From Actinomycetes bacterium (GTDB lineage: Bacteria; Actinomycetota; Acidimicrobiia; Acidimicrobiales; RAAP-2), in contig JAKBNL010000004.1 in assembly GCA_021831035.1 (NCBI GenBank), forward strand, positions 1 through 64,000: 64,000 nt of DNA, written 5' to 3'. The position numbers and the translations under genes are program-made. Below, one piece after another: positions 24,042 through 31,378 of this stretch (position 1 is its first letter; each line of letters begins with the position of its first letter). A model generated the notes under the pieces. That model was not told where the DNA came from and made no database searches. It saw nothing but the letters and a program-made list of their open reading frames with translations.

Positions 24042-25221
24042 GGGGTGCCCCGGGCCCCCGGGGCCAGGCGGCGGCGCGTTCGGCGAACCACGTCGCCGAG
24101 GGCTTGGGTGTGCGCGCGAAGGTGCTCCGGTCGACCTCGACCAGTCCGAAGCGCGGGCCGTAGCCGAGGACCCACTCGAAGTTGTCGAGCAGCGACCACT
24201 GGAAGTAGCCGCGCACGTCGAGCCCCTCGGCCCGGGCCGCCCCCAGGCTCGCCAGGGCGCCCTCGAGGTAGCGCACCCGCTGGGCGTCGTCGTCGGTGCC
24301 GATGCCGTTCTCGGTCACCACGAGGGGCACCCCCGCACGCGCGGCCCGGCGCAGCGTGTAGCCGACGCTCTGGGGCCAGAAGGGGTAGCCCATCGCGGTG
24401 AGCTCGCCCTCGCCGCCCCAGACGAGGCCGTTCGCGTCGACGAGGTGCTTGGTGTAGCACTGCACCCCGAGGAAGTCGTCCCCGTCGCGGGTGGCGAGGT
24501 ACCGGTCCTCCATCTCGCCGCGGTACGCCTCGAGGGTCGCCTCAGCGCCCTCCAGCGCCTCGTACTCGGCCATCGACAGGGTGAGGCCCACGGGGAAGTC
24601 GCCCGGACCGGCGCGCAGCGCGTCGCGCACGGCCTCGTGACACCGGCGCATCACCTCGTTGACCGCGACGAAGCGCCCCCGGTCGCTCACCCCGGGGGGG
24701 AAGAGCCCAGCGAGGTACCCCATGGCCGCCACGATGTTCGGCTCGTTGAGGGTGCAGGCCATGGCCAGCTCGTCACCGAGCGCCCCGGCGACGAGCGCGG
24801 CGTACTCCCCCAGCCACCCGACGATGCCCGGCGCCTCGAACCCCCCGGCGTCGGCGACCCACAGGGGCAGGGTGAAGTGGTGGAGGGTCACCACGGGCGC
24901 GATCCCCCGGTCCCGGCAGCCCTCGACCATGCGCCGGTAGCGCTCGAGGGCCGCGTGGTCGACGCGACCGCGCTCGGGCTCGACGCGGGACCACTCGACC
25001 GAGAAGCGGTAGGCGTCCAGGCCCATGCCCGCGACGAGGTCGAGGTCCTCCTCCCAGCGGTTCCACGAGTCACACCCCGGCCCACACGGTTCGACGCAGA
25101 AGGTGTCCTCGCGCGTCTCGAAGCGCCACCAGTCGGTGTTCTCGTTGCCCCCCTCGATCTGGTAGGCGGCGGTCGCCGTCCCCCACCAGAACGTCGAGGG
25201 CGCGAAGGGTGACCGGCTCAC
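24031..25221 (-). CDS. GH1 family beta-glucosidase
   Basis: This 396-aa retaining glycoside hydrolase of the (beta/alpha)8 class has the N-terminal motif FWWGTATAAYQIEGG, acid/base E160 in TLNEPN and nucleophile E304 in VVTENGIG, and ends near FQWSLLDNFEWVLGYGPRFGLV. It has no signal peptide, so it is cytoplasmic and acts on imported beta-glycosides. It is somewhat shorter than the usual 440-460 aa. GTG at 25221 has TAGCGT 6 nt upstream, a leaderless start. Its 3' end overlaps that of the EF-G-like gene by 11 bp. Confidence 0.92.
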   Translation of the reverse strand: MSRSPFAPSTFWWGTATAAYQIEGGNENTDWWRFETREDTFCVEPCGPGCDSWNRWEEDLDLVAGMGLDAYRFSVEWSRVEPERGRVDHAALERYRRMVEGCRDRGIAPVVTLHHFTLPLWVADAGGFEAPGIVGWLGEYAALVAGALGDELAMACTLNEPNIVAAMGYLAGLFPPGVSDRGRFVAVNEVMRRCHEAVRDALRAGPGDFPVGLTLSMAEYEALEGAEATLEAYRGEMEDRYLATRDGDDFLGVQCYTKHLVDANGLVWGGEGELTAMGYPFWPQSVGYTLRRAARAGVPLVVTENGIGTDDDAQRVRYLEGALASLGAARAEGLDVRGYFQWSLLDNFEWVLGYGPRFGLVEVDRSTFARTPKPSATWFAERAAAWPRGPGAPLSA

Positions 25222-25227
25222 AGCGGC

Positions 25228-25233
25228 ACGCTA
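25228..25233 (-). promoter_or_regulatory. -10 box (TAGCGT), leaderless start of the GH1 gene
   Basis: TAGCGT on the minus strand lies 6 nt before the GTG at 25221. Confidence 0.6.
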
Positions 25234-25236
25234 GCC

Positions 25237-26496
25237 CTAGGCCAGGTCGAGGTCGCGACCCTCGGGCAGCCCGCGCAGCACCCACAGGGCGGGCAGGAGG
25301 GGCAGGAACGTCACCAGCGCCGGCACCCTCAGCCCCGTCGCGACGCCCGCCGGCACGACGTCGGAGACGTAGCCGAACAGGGCGAAGCCCGCGATCGCCC
25401 CGGCGACCCCGGCGACGGCGATCCAACCCGCCGCGGTGGCCCGGTAGCGGTGGGCGAAGACCTCGGTCGCGAGCGCGGCCATCGACGGGGCGAGGACACC
25501 GCCGGCGCCGACGCCGACCACGTAGCCCGCGACGAACGCGGTCCGCCCCCCGCTGTAGGCGTAGGCCGACGCGAGGGCGGTGACGAGGGTCCCGACGGCC
25601 ACCGCCGCGCGCCGGCCGAGCGTCGCCGACAGTCGCGCGCCGGCGACGAGCCCGACGAAGCCCGCGACCCCGCTCACCACCACCAGCAGCGACACCGAGC
25701 GCGCCAGCATGCGCAGGACCCCCTCGCCGTAGACGAAGGTGAAGCCCCCCGCCGGCCCGGTGGCGACGCCGATGACGAAGGCGACGATCGCGACCCTCAC
25801 CAGAGCGCCCGCGGCCTCGTGGCCGACCTCGCCCAGGTGGGCCATGGGGTGCTCGCCCGGCCGGAACCGCGGCTCGGGGATCCGGCTGGTCCACGGCGCG
25901 ACCACGACGAGGGGCACGAGGGCGAGCACGAAGAGCCAGCGGAACGAGTCCGGCCCGCGGATCAGACCGTGCACCAGGGCCGACAGCCCCGAGCCGATCG
26001 CCGTGCCGGCCGTCATCACCGCGAGCAAGCGCATCCGGTGCGCGCGGAGGGAGAGCTCGACCGTGATCACCTGCACCAGCGTCGTCGTGGCCCCGAGGAG
26101 CGGGCGGGCGACGGCGAAGCACGCGACGAAGAACCAGTAGGTCGGGCTGAGCGCCGCGAGCGCGGTGACGAGCAGCCCCACGACCAGGGTTCGGCGCAGG
26201 ACGGGCGTGCGACCACGCCGGTCGGCGAGCGAGGCGAGGGGCAGTCCCAGCAGGGACGCGGCCCGCAGGCTCGACAGCCCGAGCCCGAGCACCGACCCCG
26301 AGAGCCCCACGACGTCCTGGACGGAGTGGCCCGAGACGACGTGGCCGAAGTGGCGGGCCACGTCGTCGAGGGCCGTCACCGAGCCGAAGCTCGCGAAGCC
26401 CGCCGCGAGGGCGACCGCGAAGAGCACCACCGTGACCGGGTCGGCCATCCGCACCAGGGTCGGCGCCCCCCGGTCCGCCACCCGGTCGCTCTCCAC
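25237..26496 (-). CDS. MFS transporter
   Basis: This 419-aa major-facilitator protein has about 12 membrane segments. The loop 2-3 motif is LASLADRRGRTPVLRR, and the symmetric loop 8-9 reads ARLSATLGRRAAVA. The substrate cannot be read from sequence. GTG at 26496 (MESDRVADRG) is chosen because TAGCGT lies 7 nt upstream; ATG at 26448 (MADPVTVV) is the conventional alternative. The gene ends 15 bp before the GH1 start on the same strand, so sugar or glycoside transport is possible but inferred. Confidence 0.85.
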   Translation of the reverse strand: MESDRVADRGAPTLVRMADPVTVVLFAVALAAGFASFGSVTALDDVARHFGHVVSGHSVQDVVGLSGSVLGLGLSSLRAASLLGLPLASLADRRGRTPVLRRTLVVGLLVTALAALSPTYWFFVACFAVARPLLGATTTLVQVITVELSLRAHRMRLLAVMTAGTAIGSGLSALVHGLIRGPDSFRWLFVLALVPLVVVAPWTSRIPEPRFRPGEHPMAHLGEVGHEAAGALVRVAIVAFVIGVATGPAGGFTFVYGEGVLRMLARSVSLLVVVSGVAGFVGLVAGARLSATLGRRAAVAVGTLVTALASAYAYSGGRTAFVAGYVVGVGAGGVLAPSMAALATEVFAHRYRATAAGWIAVAGVAGAIAGFALFGYVSDVVPAGVATGLRVPALVTFLPLLPALWVLRGLPEGRDLDLA

Positions 26497-26503
26497 CGGC
26501 CTC

Positions 26504-26509
26504 ACGCTA
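26504..26509 (-). promoter_or_regulatory. -10 box (TAGCGT), leaderless start of the MFS gene
   Basis: Minus-strand TAGCGT with a 7-nt gap to the GTG at 26496. It mirrors the plus-strand TAGCGT at 26539-26544 that serves the divergent acetyltransferase gene. Confidence 0.6.
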
Positions 26510-26538
26510 GAGCGCTTCGCCCACGGCCCCGGCGGCCC

Positions 26539-26544
26539 TAGCGT
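26539..26544 (+). promoter_or_regulatory. -10 box (TAGCGT), leaderless start of the GNAT gene
   Basis: TAGCGT followed by 6 nt and the GTG at 26551. Only 54 bp separate the two divergent start codons. Confidence 0.6.
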
Positions 26545-26550
26545 GACCCC

Positions 26551-27414
26551 GTGGACGTCGATCTCGTCGAGGGCGCCGAGGACTTCCTCGAGCGCACGCG
26601 CGAGCACCGCGCGGCCGAACCCCTCCTCACCAACGTGATCGCGAGCGTGGCGTCCACCGTCGCCGCGGGGCGGCGACACTACGACGCCGCGTGGTGGTGG
26701 CTCGTGCGCGAGCGCGCCGCTGTGGTGGGCGTCGCCATGCGGACCGCACCCTACGGCCTGCTCCTCGGTTCGATGGAGGTCGACGCCGCCCGAGCCCTGG
26801 GCGCGGCCGTGGCCACGCGCGATCCCGACGTGCCCTGGGTGGAGGGCGCCCCCGAGGCGAACGACGCCTTCCGCTCGACCTACCTCGGACCCGACTCGCC
26901 GGTCGGACCGCGCCGCACCCGGACCGGCCGGCGGAGCCTCGTCTACGAGGTGACCACGCCCGTGACGCCGCCGGTCCCCGGGTCGGCAAGACGAGCGCGC
27001 TCGAGCGAGCTCGACCTCGTCACCGACTGGGTCAACGCCTTCCATCACGAGGTCGGCCCCGCGGTCACCGACGGGCCCGAGGTGGCGCGCGCCCGGTTCG
27101 CCCGACGCATCGACGAGGGCGACGTCCTGCTGTGGGAGGTCGACGGCGGATCCGTCGCGCTCGCCGGCGTCGCCGGCGTCGACGTCGTGGCGACCCCCGT
27201 CGCCCGGATCGGGCCCGTCTACACCGTCCCCGCGGCCCGCGGCCGGGGCTACGGCGCGGCGGTCACGGCCGCGCTCGCGGCGCGCGAGCTCGGCCGCGGC
27301 CGGCGGGTGACGCTCTACGCCGACGCCGACTACGCGCCGAGCAACGCGGCGTACCGCAAGATCGGTTTCGTCCCGCGGGCCGAGACCCGGACGGTCTGGC
27401 TCGATCGACCCTAG
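26551..27414 (+). CDS. GNAT-family N-acetyltransferase
   Basis: This 287-aa protein has a divergent N-terminal half and a C-terminal GNAT domain (about 150-287). The acetyl-CoA site is RIGPVYTVPAARGRGYGAAV (about 223-242), with the R/Q-x-x-G-x-G/A pattern, and the final beta strands are YADADYAPSNAAYRKIGFVP. Acceptor unknown. GTG at 26551 is fixed by the -10 box 6 nt upstream. It ends on a CTAG shared with the methyltransferase gene on the other strand. Confidence 0.87.
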   Translation: MDVDLVEGAEDFLERTREHRAAEPLLTNVIASVASTVAAGRRHYDAAWWWLVRERAAVVGVAMRTAPYGLLLGSMEVDAARALGAAVATRDPDVPWVEGAPEANDAFRSTYLGPDSPVGPRRTRTGRRSLVYEVTTPVTPPVPGSARRARSSELDLVTDWVNAFHHEVGPAVTDGPEVARARFARRIDEGDVLLWEVDGGSVALAGVAGVDVVATPVARIGPVYTVPAARGRGYGAAVTAALAARELGRGRRVTLYADADYAPSNAAYRKIGFVPRAETRTVWLDRP

Positions 27415-28025
27415 GGGACGCGCGCCACGCCGACGCTGAACTGGCTCCACGGGGCGGGGCCCCGGGCCCGGCCCGACTCGTGCCACTCGACCTCGAGCCC
27501 CGCCGCGCGCACGAGCTCGAGGGGCCGGCGGGTCAGGTGGCAGCCCCCCGCCAGACGCACCTCGAGCGGGTCGAGGAGGTGTTGGAGGAGAAGGACGCCC
27601 GCCTTTTCGGCCGCGCCGTGCTCGAGGAAGTGGACGGTTCCCCCGGGGCGCACGACCCGGCGGAGCTCGGCCAGGGCCCGGGCCGGGTCGGGCACCGTGC
27701 ACAGCACGAAGGTCGCCAGCGCGGCGTCGCAGGCGTCGTCGGCCAAGGGAAGGGACTGAGCGTCGCCGCCGGTCGCCACCACGCGCGCCGCGCTGCGCGC
27801 GAGGCGAGGCGCCGCGAGCGCCCACGCTCGCGCCGAGGGCTCCACGGCGTAGACGACCTCGACGTCGGCCGGGTAGAAGGGGACGTTGGCGCCCGACCCG
27901 AAGCCGATCTCGACGACCGCGCCCGCCAGCCCGGCGCAGACGCGCTCGCGCCACGGCGTGAAGATCCCCGACGCGCAGACGCGGTCGATCACCCGAGGCA
28001 GGACCCGGTCCGCGTAGAGGCCCAC
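27411..28025 (-). CDS. Class I SAM-dependent methyltransferase
   Basis: This 204-aa protein is of the UbiE/Methyltransf_11 type. Motif I is VVEIGFGSGANVPFYP (about 37-52), with an acidic residue at the end of strand 2 (YAVEPSARAW), motif LPLADDACDAALATFVLCTV and motif RRVVRPGGTVHFLEHG. Substrate is unknown; homologues methylate small molecules or lipids. GTG at 28025 is chosen from TAGGTT 7 nt upstream. Confidence 0.87.
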   Translation of the reverse strand: MGLYADRVLPRVIDRVCASGIFTPWRERVCAGLAGAVVEIGFGSGANVPFYPADVEVVYAVEPSARAWALAAPRLARSAARVVATGGDAQSLPLADDACDAALATFVLCTVPDPARALAELRRVVRPGGTVHFLEHGAAEKAGVLLLQHLLDPLEVRLAGGCHLTRRPLELVRAAGLEVEWHESGRARGPAPWSQFSVGVARVP

Positions 28026-28032
28026 GACGGCG

Positions 28033-28038
28033 AACCTA
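28033..28038 (-). promoter_or_regulatory. -10 box (TAGGTT), leaderless start of the methyltransferase gene
   Basis: Minus-strand TAGGTT with a 7-nt gap to the GTG at 28025. Confidence 0.55.
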
Positions 28039-28085
28039 CCGCGTCGCCCCCGGGCGCACCACGGCCCCCCCAATCAGGGCTGACC

Positions 28086-28091
28086 TATATT
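28086..28091 (+). promoter_or_regulatory. -10 box (TATATT) before the YbhN-like gene
   Basis: TATATT lies 6 nt before an in-frame ATA codon at 28098, the position where neighbouring leaderless genes have GTG or ATG. Confidence 0.5.
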
Positions 28092-28151
28092 GAGCCGATA
28101 GCCCACGACTCCCTGACCCCTCCGCCCGCGAGGCGGTCGTCGGTCGGCCGC

Positions 28152-29147
28152 GTGGTCGCCGTCGTGGTGGCCGGCGTCGCCCTGTACGTGCTGATGCCGG
28201 CCCTCGTGAAGGTGCTCGACTCCTGGCCGCGCCTGCTGCACCTCGAGGTCGGGTGGCTCGTCGCCGGGCTCGCCGGCGAGCTCGCCAGCTTCGTGTGCGC
28301 GATGGCGCTGCTGCGCCTGGTGCTGCGTACCCCGAGCTGGTTCGCGGTGGTCACCGCGGGCATGGCCGGCAACGCCGTCACCAACACCCTGCCCGGCGGG
28401 GACGCCGTGGGGGCGAGCGTCCAGTACCGCATGCTCGCGGGCAGTGGCATCGACACGGTGCAGGCCGCGAGCGGGTTGGCCGTCTCGTCGATCATCGGGG
28501 TGAGCGCCCTGTTCGCCTTGCCGGTGTTCGCGCTGCCGGTAATCCTGGGCGGCACCACGGTCAGTCCGGGCCTCGTCCACGCGGGCGAGCTGGGGGCCGT
28601 CGGCTTCGTCCTGCTCGTGGCCTTCGGGGTCACGGCCCTCAGCACCGACCGGATGCTGCTGACCCTGGGGAGCGCCCTGCAGTGGGTCGCCGACCACCTG
28701 CCGTCGCGCGTGCGCCGGACCCGACAAGACCGGCCCATGGGCGAGCGGCTCCTCGCTGAGCGTGACGCCGTGCGCGAGGACCTGGGACGGAACTGGTGGA
28801 AGGCCGTGCTCCTGGTCGCCGGACGCATCGGACTCGACTTCTTCAGCCTCATCGCCATGCTCGAGGCCGCCGGGACCCGCCCCCACCCGGCGCTGGTGCT
28901 CCTCGCCTACTCCGCCACGGCGGTGCTGGCCCTGCTGCCCCTCACCCCCGGCGGACTCGGCATCGTGGAGGCCAGCCTCAGCGGCCTGCTTATCCTCGCC
29001 GACGTGCCCAGCGCCAACGCGGTCGTCGCCACCCTCGCCTTCCGGATCGGCTCGTACTGGCTCCCCACGGCCGTCGGGGCGGCCTGCTACGTCTTGTACC
29101 GTCGTCGCTACGGCGCCCTGCGCGCCAACGGCGCGCCGCGCGCCTAA
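28152..29147 (+). CDS. YbhN/UPF0104-type membrane protein (LPG-synthase flippase-like domain)
   Basis: This protein has about eight membrane segments of the family formed by YbhN and the flippase half of MprF (PF03706). Diagnostic stretches are GNAVTNTLPGGDAVGASVQYRML and, near the C-terminus, LALLPLTPGGLGIVEASLSGLL. It lacks the cytoplasmic lysyl-transferase domain, so it probably translocates or binds lipids. The start is uncertain. GTG 28152 gives 331 aa beginning MVAVVVAGVALYVL. The -10 box spacing instead points to ATA at 28098, which would add 18 residues (MAHDSLTPPPARR...). It overlaps the LLM gene end by 4 bp (CTAA). Confidence 0.85.
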   Translation: MVAVVVAGVALYVLMPALVKVLDSWPRLLHLEVGWLVAGLAGELASFVCAMALLRLVLRTPSWFAVVTAGMAGNAVTNTLPGGDAVGASVQYRMLAGSGIDTVQAASGLAVSSIIGVSALFALPVFALPVILGGTTVSPGLVHAGELGAVGFVLLVAFGVTALSTDRMLLTLGSALQWVADHLPSRVRRTRQDRPMGERLLAERDAVREDLGRNWWKAVLLVAGRIGLDFFSLIAMLEAAGTRPHPALVLLAYSATAVLALLPLTPGGLGIVEASLSGLLILADVPSANAVVATLAFRIGSYWLPTAVGAACYVLYRRRYGALRANGAPRA

Positions 29148-30151
29148 CCCCGCTGGATCCGGGCGCGGATCGCGTCGAGGTCACCCGCGCCGAGGTGCGC
29201 CGACGGGTAGACCGAGAACCGGTCGACCACCCCGGAGAAGCGCTCGAGGACCGCGCGGCCCAGGGTCTCGACGGGACCCACGACACTGAAGGCGTCGAGC
29301 ACCTCGTCGTCGATGAGCTCGCCCATCTCCTCCCAACGGCCCTCGCGGCTCATCTCGTTGAGGCGAGGCTGCAGGTCGGCCCACCCGTGGAGGTCGAGCA
29401 CGCCGCGGTACGCCGGCGTCGAGGCGTAGAAGGCGATCTGGCGCCGGGTCTCGAGCGCGCCACGACGCCGTGCGTCGTCGTCCTCCGCCACGACCATCCC
29501 CGAGAGCGCCACCTGGACGGCGTCGCGGCCCCGCCCCGAGGTCGCGAGCCCGCGCTCGAGGGCGGGGAGCGTCACCTCACGCAGGTAGCGCTCGGTGGTG
29601 AAGGGGTGGACCAGGAGACCGTCGGCGACCTCGCCGGCGACCTCGGTCATCCGCTCGCCGACCGCGGCCACGAAGACCTTGGGCGGGCCGTGGGGGTTGG
29701 GACCGGGGTTGAAGAAGGGGGTCATCAGGGTGTGACGGTAGAACTCGCCGCGGAAGAACAGTCGCGTCCCCTCGTGCCAGGAGGCCCAGATGGCCCGCAT
29801 CGCCAGCACGTACTCGCGCATCCGGGCCGCGGGGTGGGACCACGGCATCGAGTAGCGCTTCTCGATGTGGGGCTTGATCTGCGACCCCAGGCCGAGCAGC
29901 AGGCGGCCGCCCGAGAGCAGCTGGAGGTCGTTGGCCATCGTCGCGGTGATGAGCGGGCTGCGGCCGAAGGCGACCACGATGGCCGTACCGAGGGCCACCC
30001 GGGTCGTCGCGGGCGCCGCGAGGGCCAGGGTGAGCAGGGGGTCGTGGCCCGTCTCGGCGCTCCAGAGCCCGTCGAAGCCCTCGGCCTCGAGCGCGGCGGC
30101 GCGAGCGGCGACGTCGCGCGCGTCGAAGCCGATCGCGCCGTCCACCAACAC
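29144..30151 (-). CDS. LLM-class (luciferase-like) F420-dependent oxidoreductase
   Basis: This 335-aa (beta/alpha)8 protein of the bacterial luciferase superfamily, in an actinobacterium, most likely uses coenzyme F420. Features are GFDGLWSAETGHDPLLTLALAA, TTRVALGTAIVVAFGRSPLITA, LLSGGRLLLGLGSQIKPHIEKRY and PPKVFVAAVGERMTEVAGEVADG. It belongs to the actinobacteria-rich F420 subgroup with HIEKRYSMPW. GTG at 30151 is chosen since TAGGAT lies 7 nt upstream; ATG at 30160 overlaps that box and is the alternative. Substrate unknown. Confidence 0.88.
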   Translation of the reverse strand: MLVDGAIGFDARDVAARAAALEAEGFDGLWSAETGHDPLLTLALAAPATTRVALGTAIVVAFGRSPLITATMANDLQLLSGGRLLLGLGSQIKPHIEKRYSMPWSHPAARMREYVLAMRAIWASWHEGTRLFFRGEFYRHTLMTPFFNPGPNPHGPPKVFVAAVGERMTEVAGEVADGLLVHPFTTERYLREVTLPALERGLATSGRGRDAVQVALSGMVVAEDDDARRRGALETRRQIAFYASTPAYRGVLDLHGWADLQPRLNEMSREGRWEEMGELIDDEVLDAFSVVGPVETLGRAVLERFSGVVDRFSVYPSAHLGAGDLDAIRARIQRG

Positions 30152-30158
30152 GGCGCGC

Positions 30159-30164
30159 ATCCTA
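30159..30164 (-). promoter_or_regulatory. -10 box (TAGGAT), leaderless start of the LLM gene
   Basis: Minus-strand TAGGAT with a 7-nt gap to the GTG at 30151. It also contains part of the alternative ATG at 30160. Confidence 0.5.
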
Positions 30165-30219
30165 GAACCCCGTGCGCCGCCGGCCCGGCCGGTAGCGTGA
30201 AGAGGGATCAGGAGACGCC

Positions 30220-31353
30220 GTGGACGACGCCCGCGAAGAGGGAACAGCGCCCGGGACGCGCCGGGGGCGGCTCTTCGCGCGAGCGCGGCGCTCCGAGGTG
30301 CCCCTCGCCACCATCCTCACCACCGTCGCCGTGGTGGCCGGGGTCTACCTCGCCGGGCTCGTGCTGTACCGCCTGCGCGACGTGCTGCTCCTGATGCTGG
30401 TCGGCGGCTTCGTGGCGATGCTACTCAACCCCTTCGTCACCCGACTCGAGCACACGCGCCTGCGCCGGCGAGGTACGGCCGTGGCCATCGTCACCGTGGT
30501 CGCGGTCCTCGTCTTCATCGGCCTCGCCGTCGCCTTCGGCTACCCGCTCGTGAACTCGACGACGCACCTGGCGAACGCGCTGCCGGCGTACGTCTCCAAG
30601 GCCGAGCGGGGCCAGGGCTGGATCGGCCACCTGCTGGCGCACTACCACGTCCGGAGCTGGCTCAGCCGCAACTCCTCCAAGCTCGTCACCTTCGCCCAGG
30701 ACCTCTCCAAGCCCGCGCTGGCGCTCGGGCGTGGCGCGGTGACGATCCTCCTCGCGCTCGTCACCATGTTCGCCTTCGTCGTCTTGTTGCTCCTCGAGGG
30801 GCCCAAGATGCGACGCTTCATCCTGGACAACCTCGCCGGCGAACACGCCGAGCGGGTGGTGCGCGTGGCCAGCCGCGTCGCCCGGGCGACGGCCGGGTAC
30901 ATGCTGGGCAACCTGGTCACCTCGGTCATCGCCGGCGCCGTCATCTTCACCACCCTGGTCAGCGTGTCGGTGCCCTTCGCGTTCCTCTGGGGTCTGTGGG
31001 TGGCCCTGGTGGACTTCATCCCCCAGATCGGCGGGGCCCTCGCCGGCATCCCGACGATCCTTTTCGCGTTCGTCCACTCACTGGCCGCGGGGATCATCAC
31101 CCTCGTCGTCTTCGTCGTCTACACCAACGTCGAGAACCACCTCCTCAACCCGGTGGTCATGAGCCGCACGGTACGGATCAACCCCCTGTGGATCTTCCTC
31201 GCCGTCCTCATCGCCGCCGAGATCGGGTCGTGGGTCGGCGGGGCCTTCGGCGGCTTCGTCGCGGTGCTGCTGGCGGTCCCACTCGCCGCCACCGTCCACG
31301 TGCTGGTGCGCGAGCTCTGGGGTGGGCCGACGCCCTCGGCCCCGGAGCCCTAG
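30220..31353 (+). CDS. AI-2E family (PerM/YdiK-like) transporter
   Basis: This 377-aa protein has about eight membrane segments in the AI-2E transporter pattern: two N-terminal helices, a long external loop (about 95-160), then paired helices. The C-terminal signature is VDFIPQIGGALAGIPTILFAF followed by YTNVENHLLNPVVMSRTVRINPLW. Relatives include AI-2 exporters and Na+/H+ antiporters, so the substrate is open. GTG at 30220 has CAGGAGACGCC upstream, with a TAGCGT box at 30193-30198, so this gene is leadered unlike several neighbours. Confidence 0.9.
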   Translation: MDDAREEGTAPGTRRGRLFARARRSEVPLATILTTVAVVAGVYLAGLVLYRLRDVLLLMLVGGFVAMLLNPFVTRLEHTRLRRRGTAVAIVTVVAVLVFIGLAVAFGYPLVNSTTHLANALPAYVSKAERGQGWIGHLLAHYHVRSWLSRNSSKLVTFAQDLSKPALALGRGAVTILLALVTMFAFVVLLLLEGPKMRRFILDNLAGEHAERVVRVASRVARATAGYMLGNLVTSVIAGAVIFTTLVSVSVPFAFLWGLWVALVDFIPQIGGALAGIPTILFAFVHSLAAGIITLVVFVVYTNVENHLLNPVVMSRTVRINPLWIFLAVLIAAEIGSWVGGAFGGFVAVLLAVPLAATVHVLVRELWGGPTPSAPEP

Positions 31354-31363
31354 CGGGCCGACC

Positions 31364-31369
31364 TATGGT
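31364..31369 (+). promoter_or_regulatory. -10-like box (TATGGT) before putA
   Basis: TATGGT with a 9-nt gap to the GTG at 31379 and no clear ribosome site, so the transcript is probably leaderless or nearly so. Confidence 0.4.
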
Positions 31370-31378
31370 GGCGGGGCC

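Noticed and set aside
26540-27954. Long minus-strand extension upstream of the MFS gene (905-aa frame to 27954)
   Set aside because: The upstream part runs opposite the GNAT gene and has no transporter-like sequence. A -10 box at 26504-26509 places the start at 26496.
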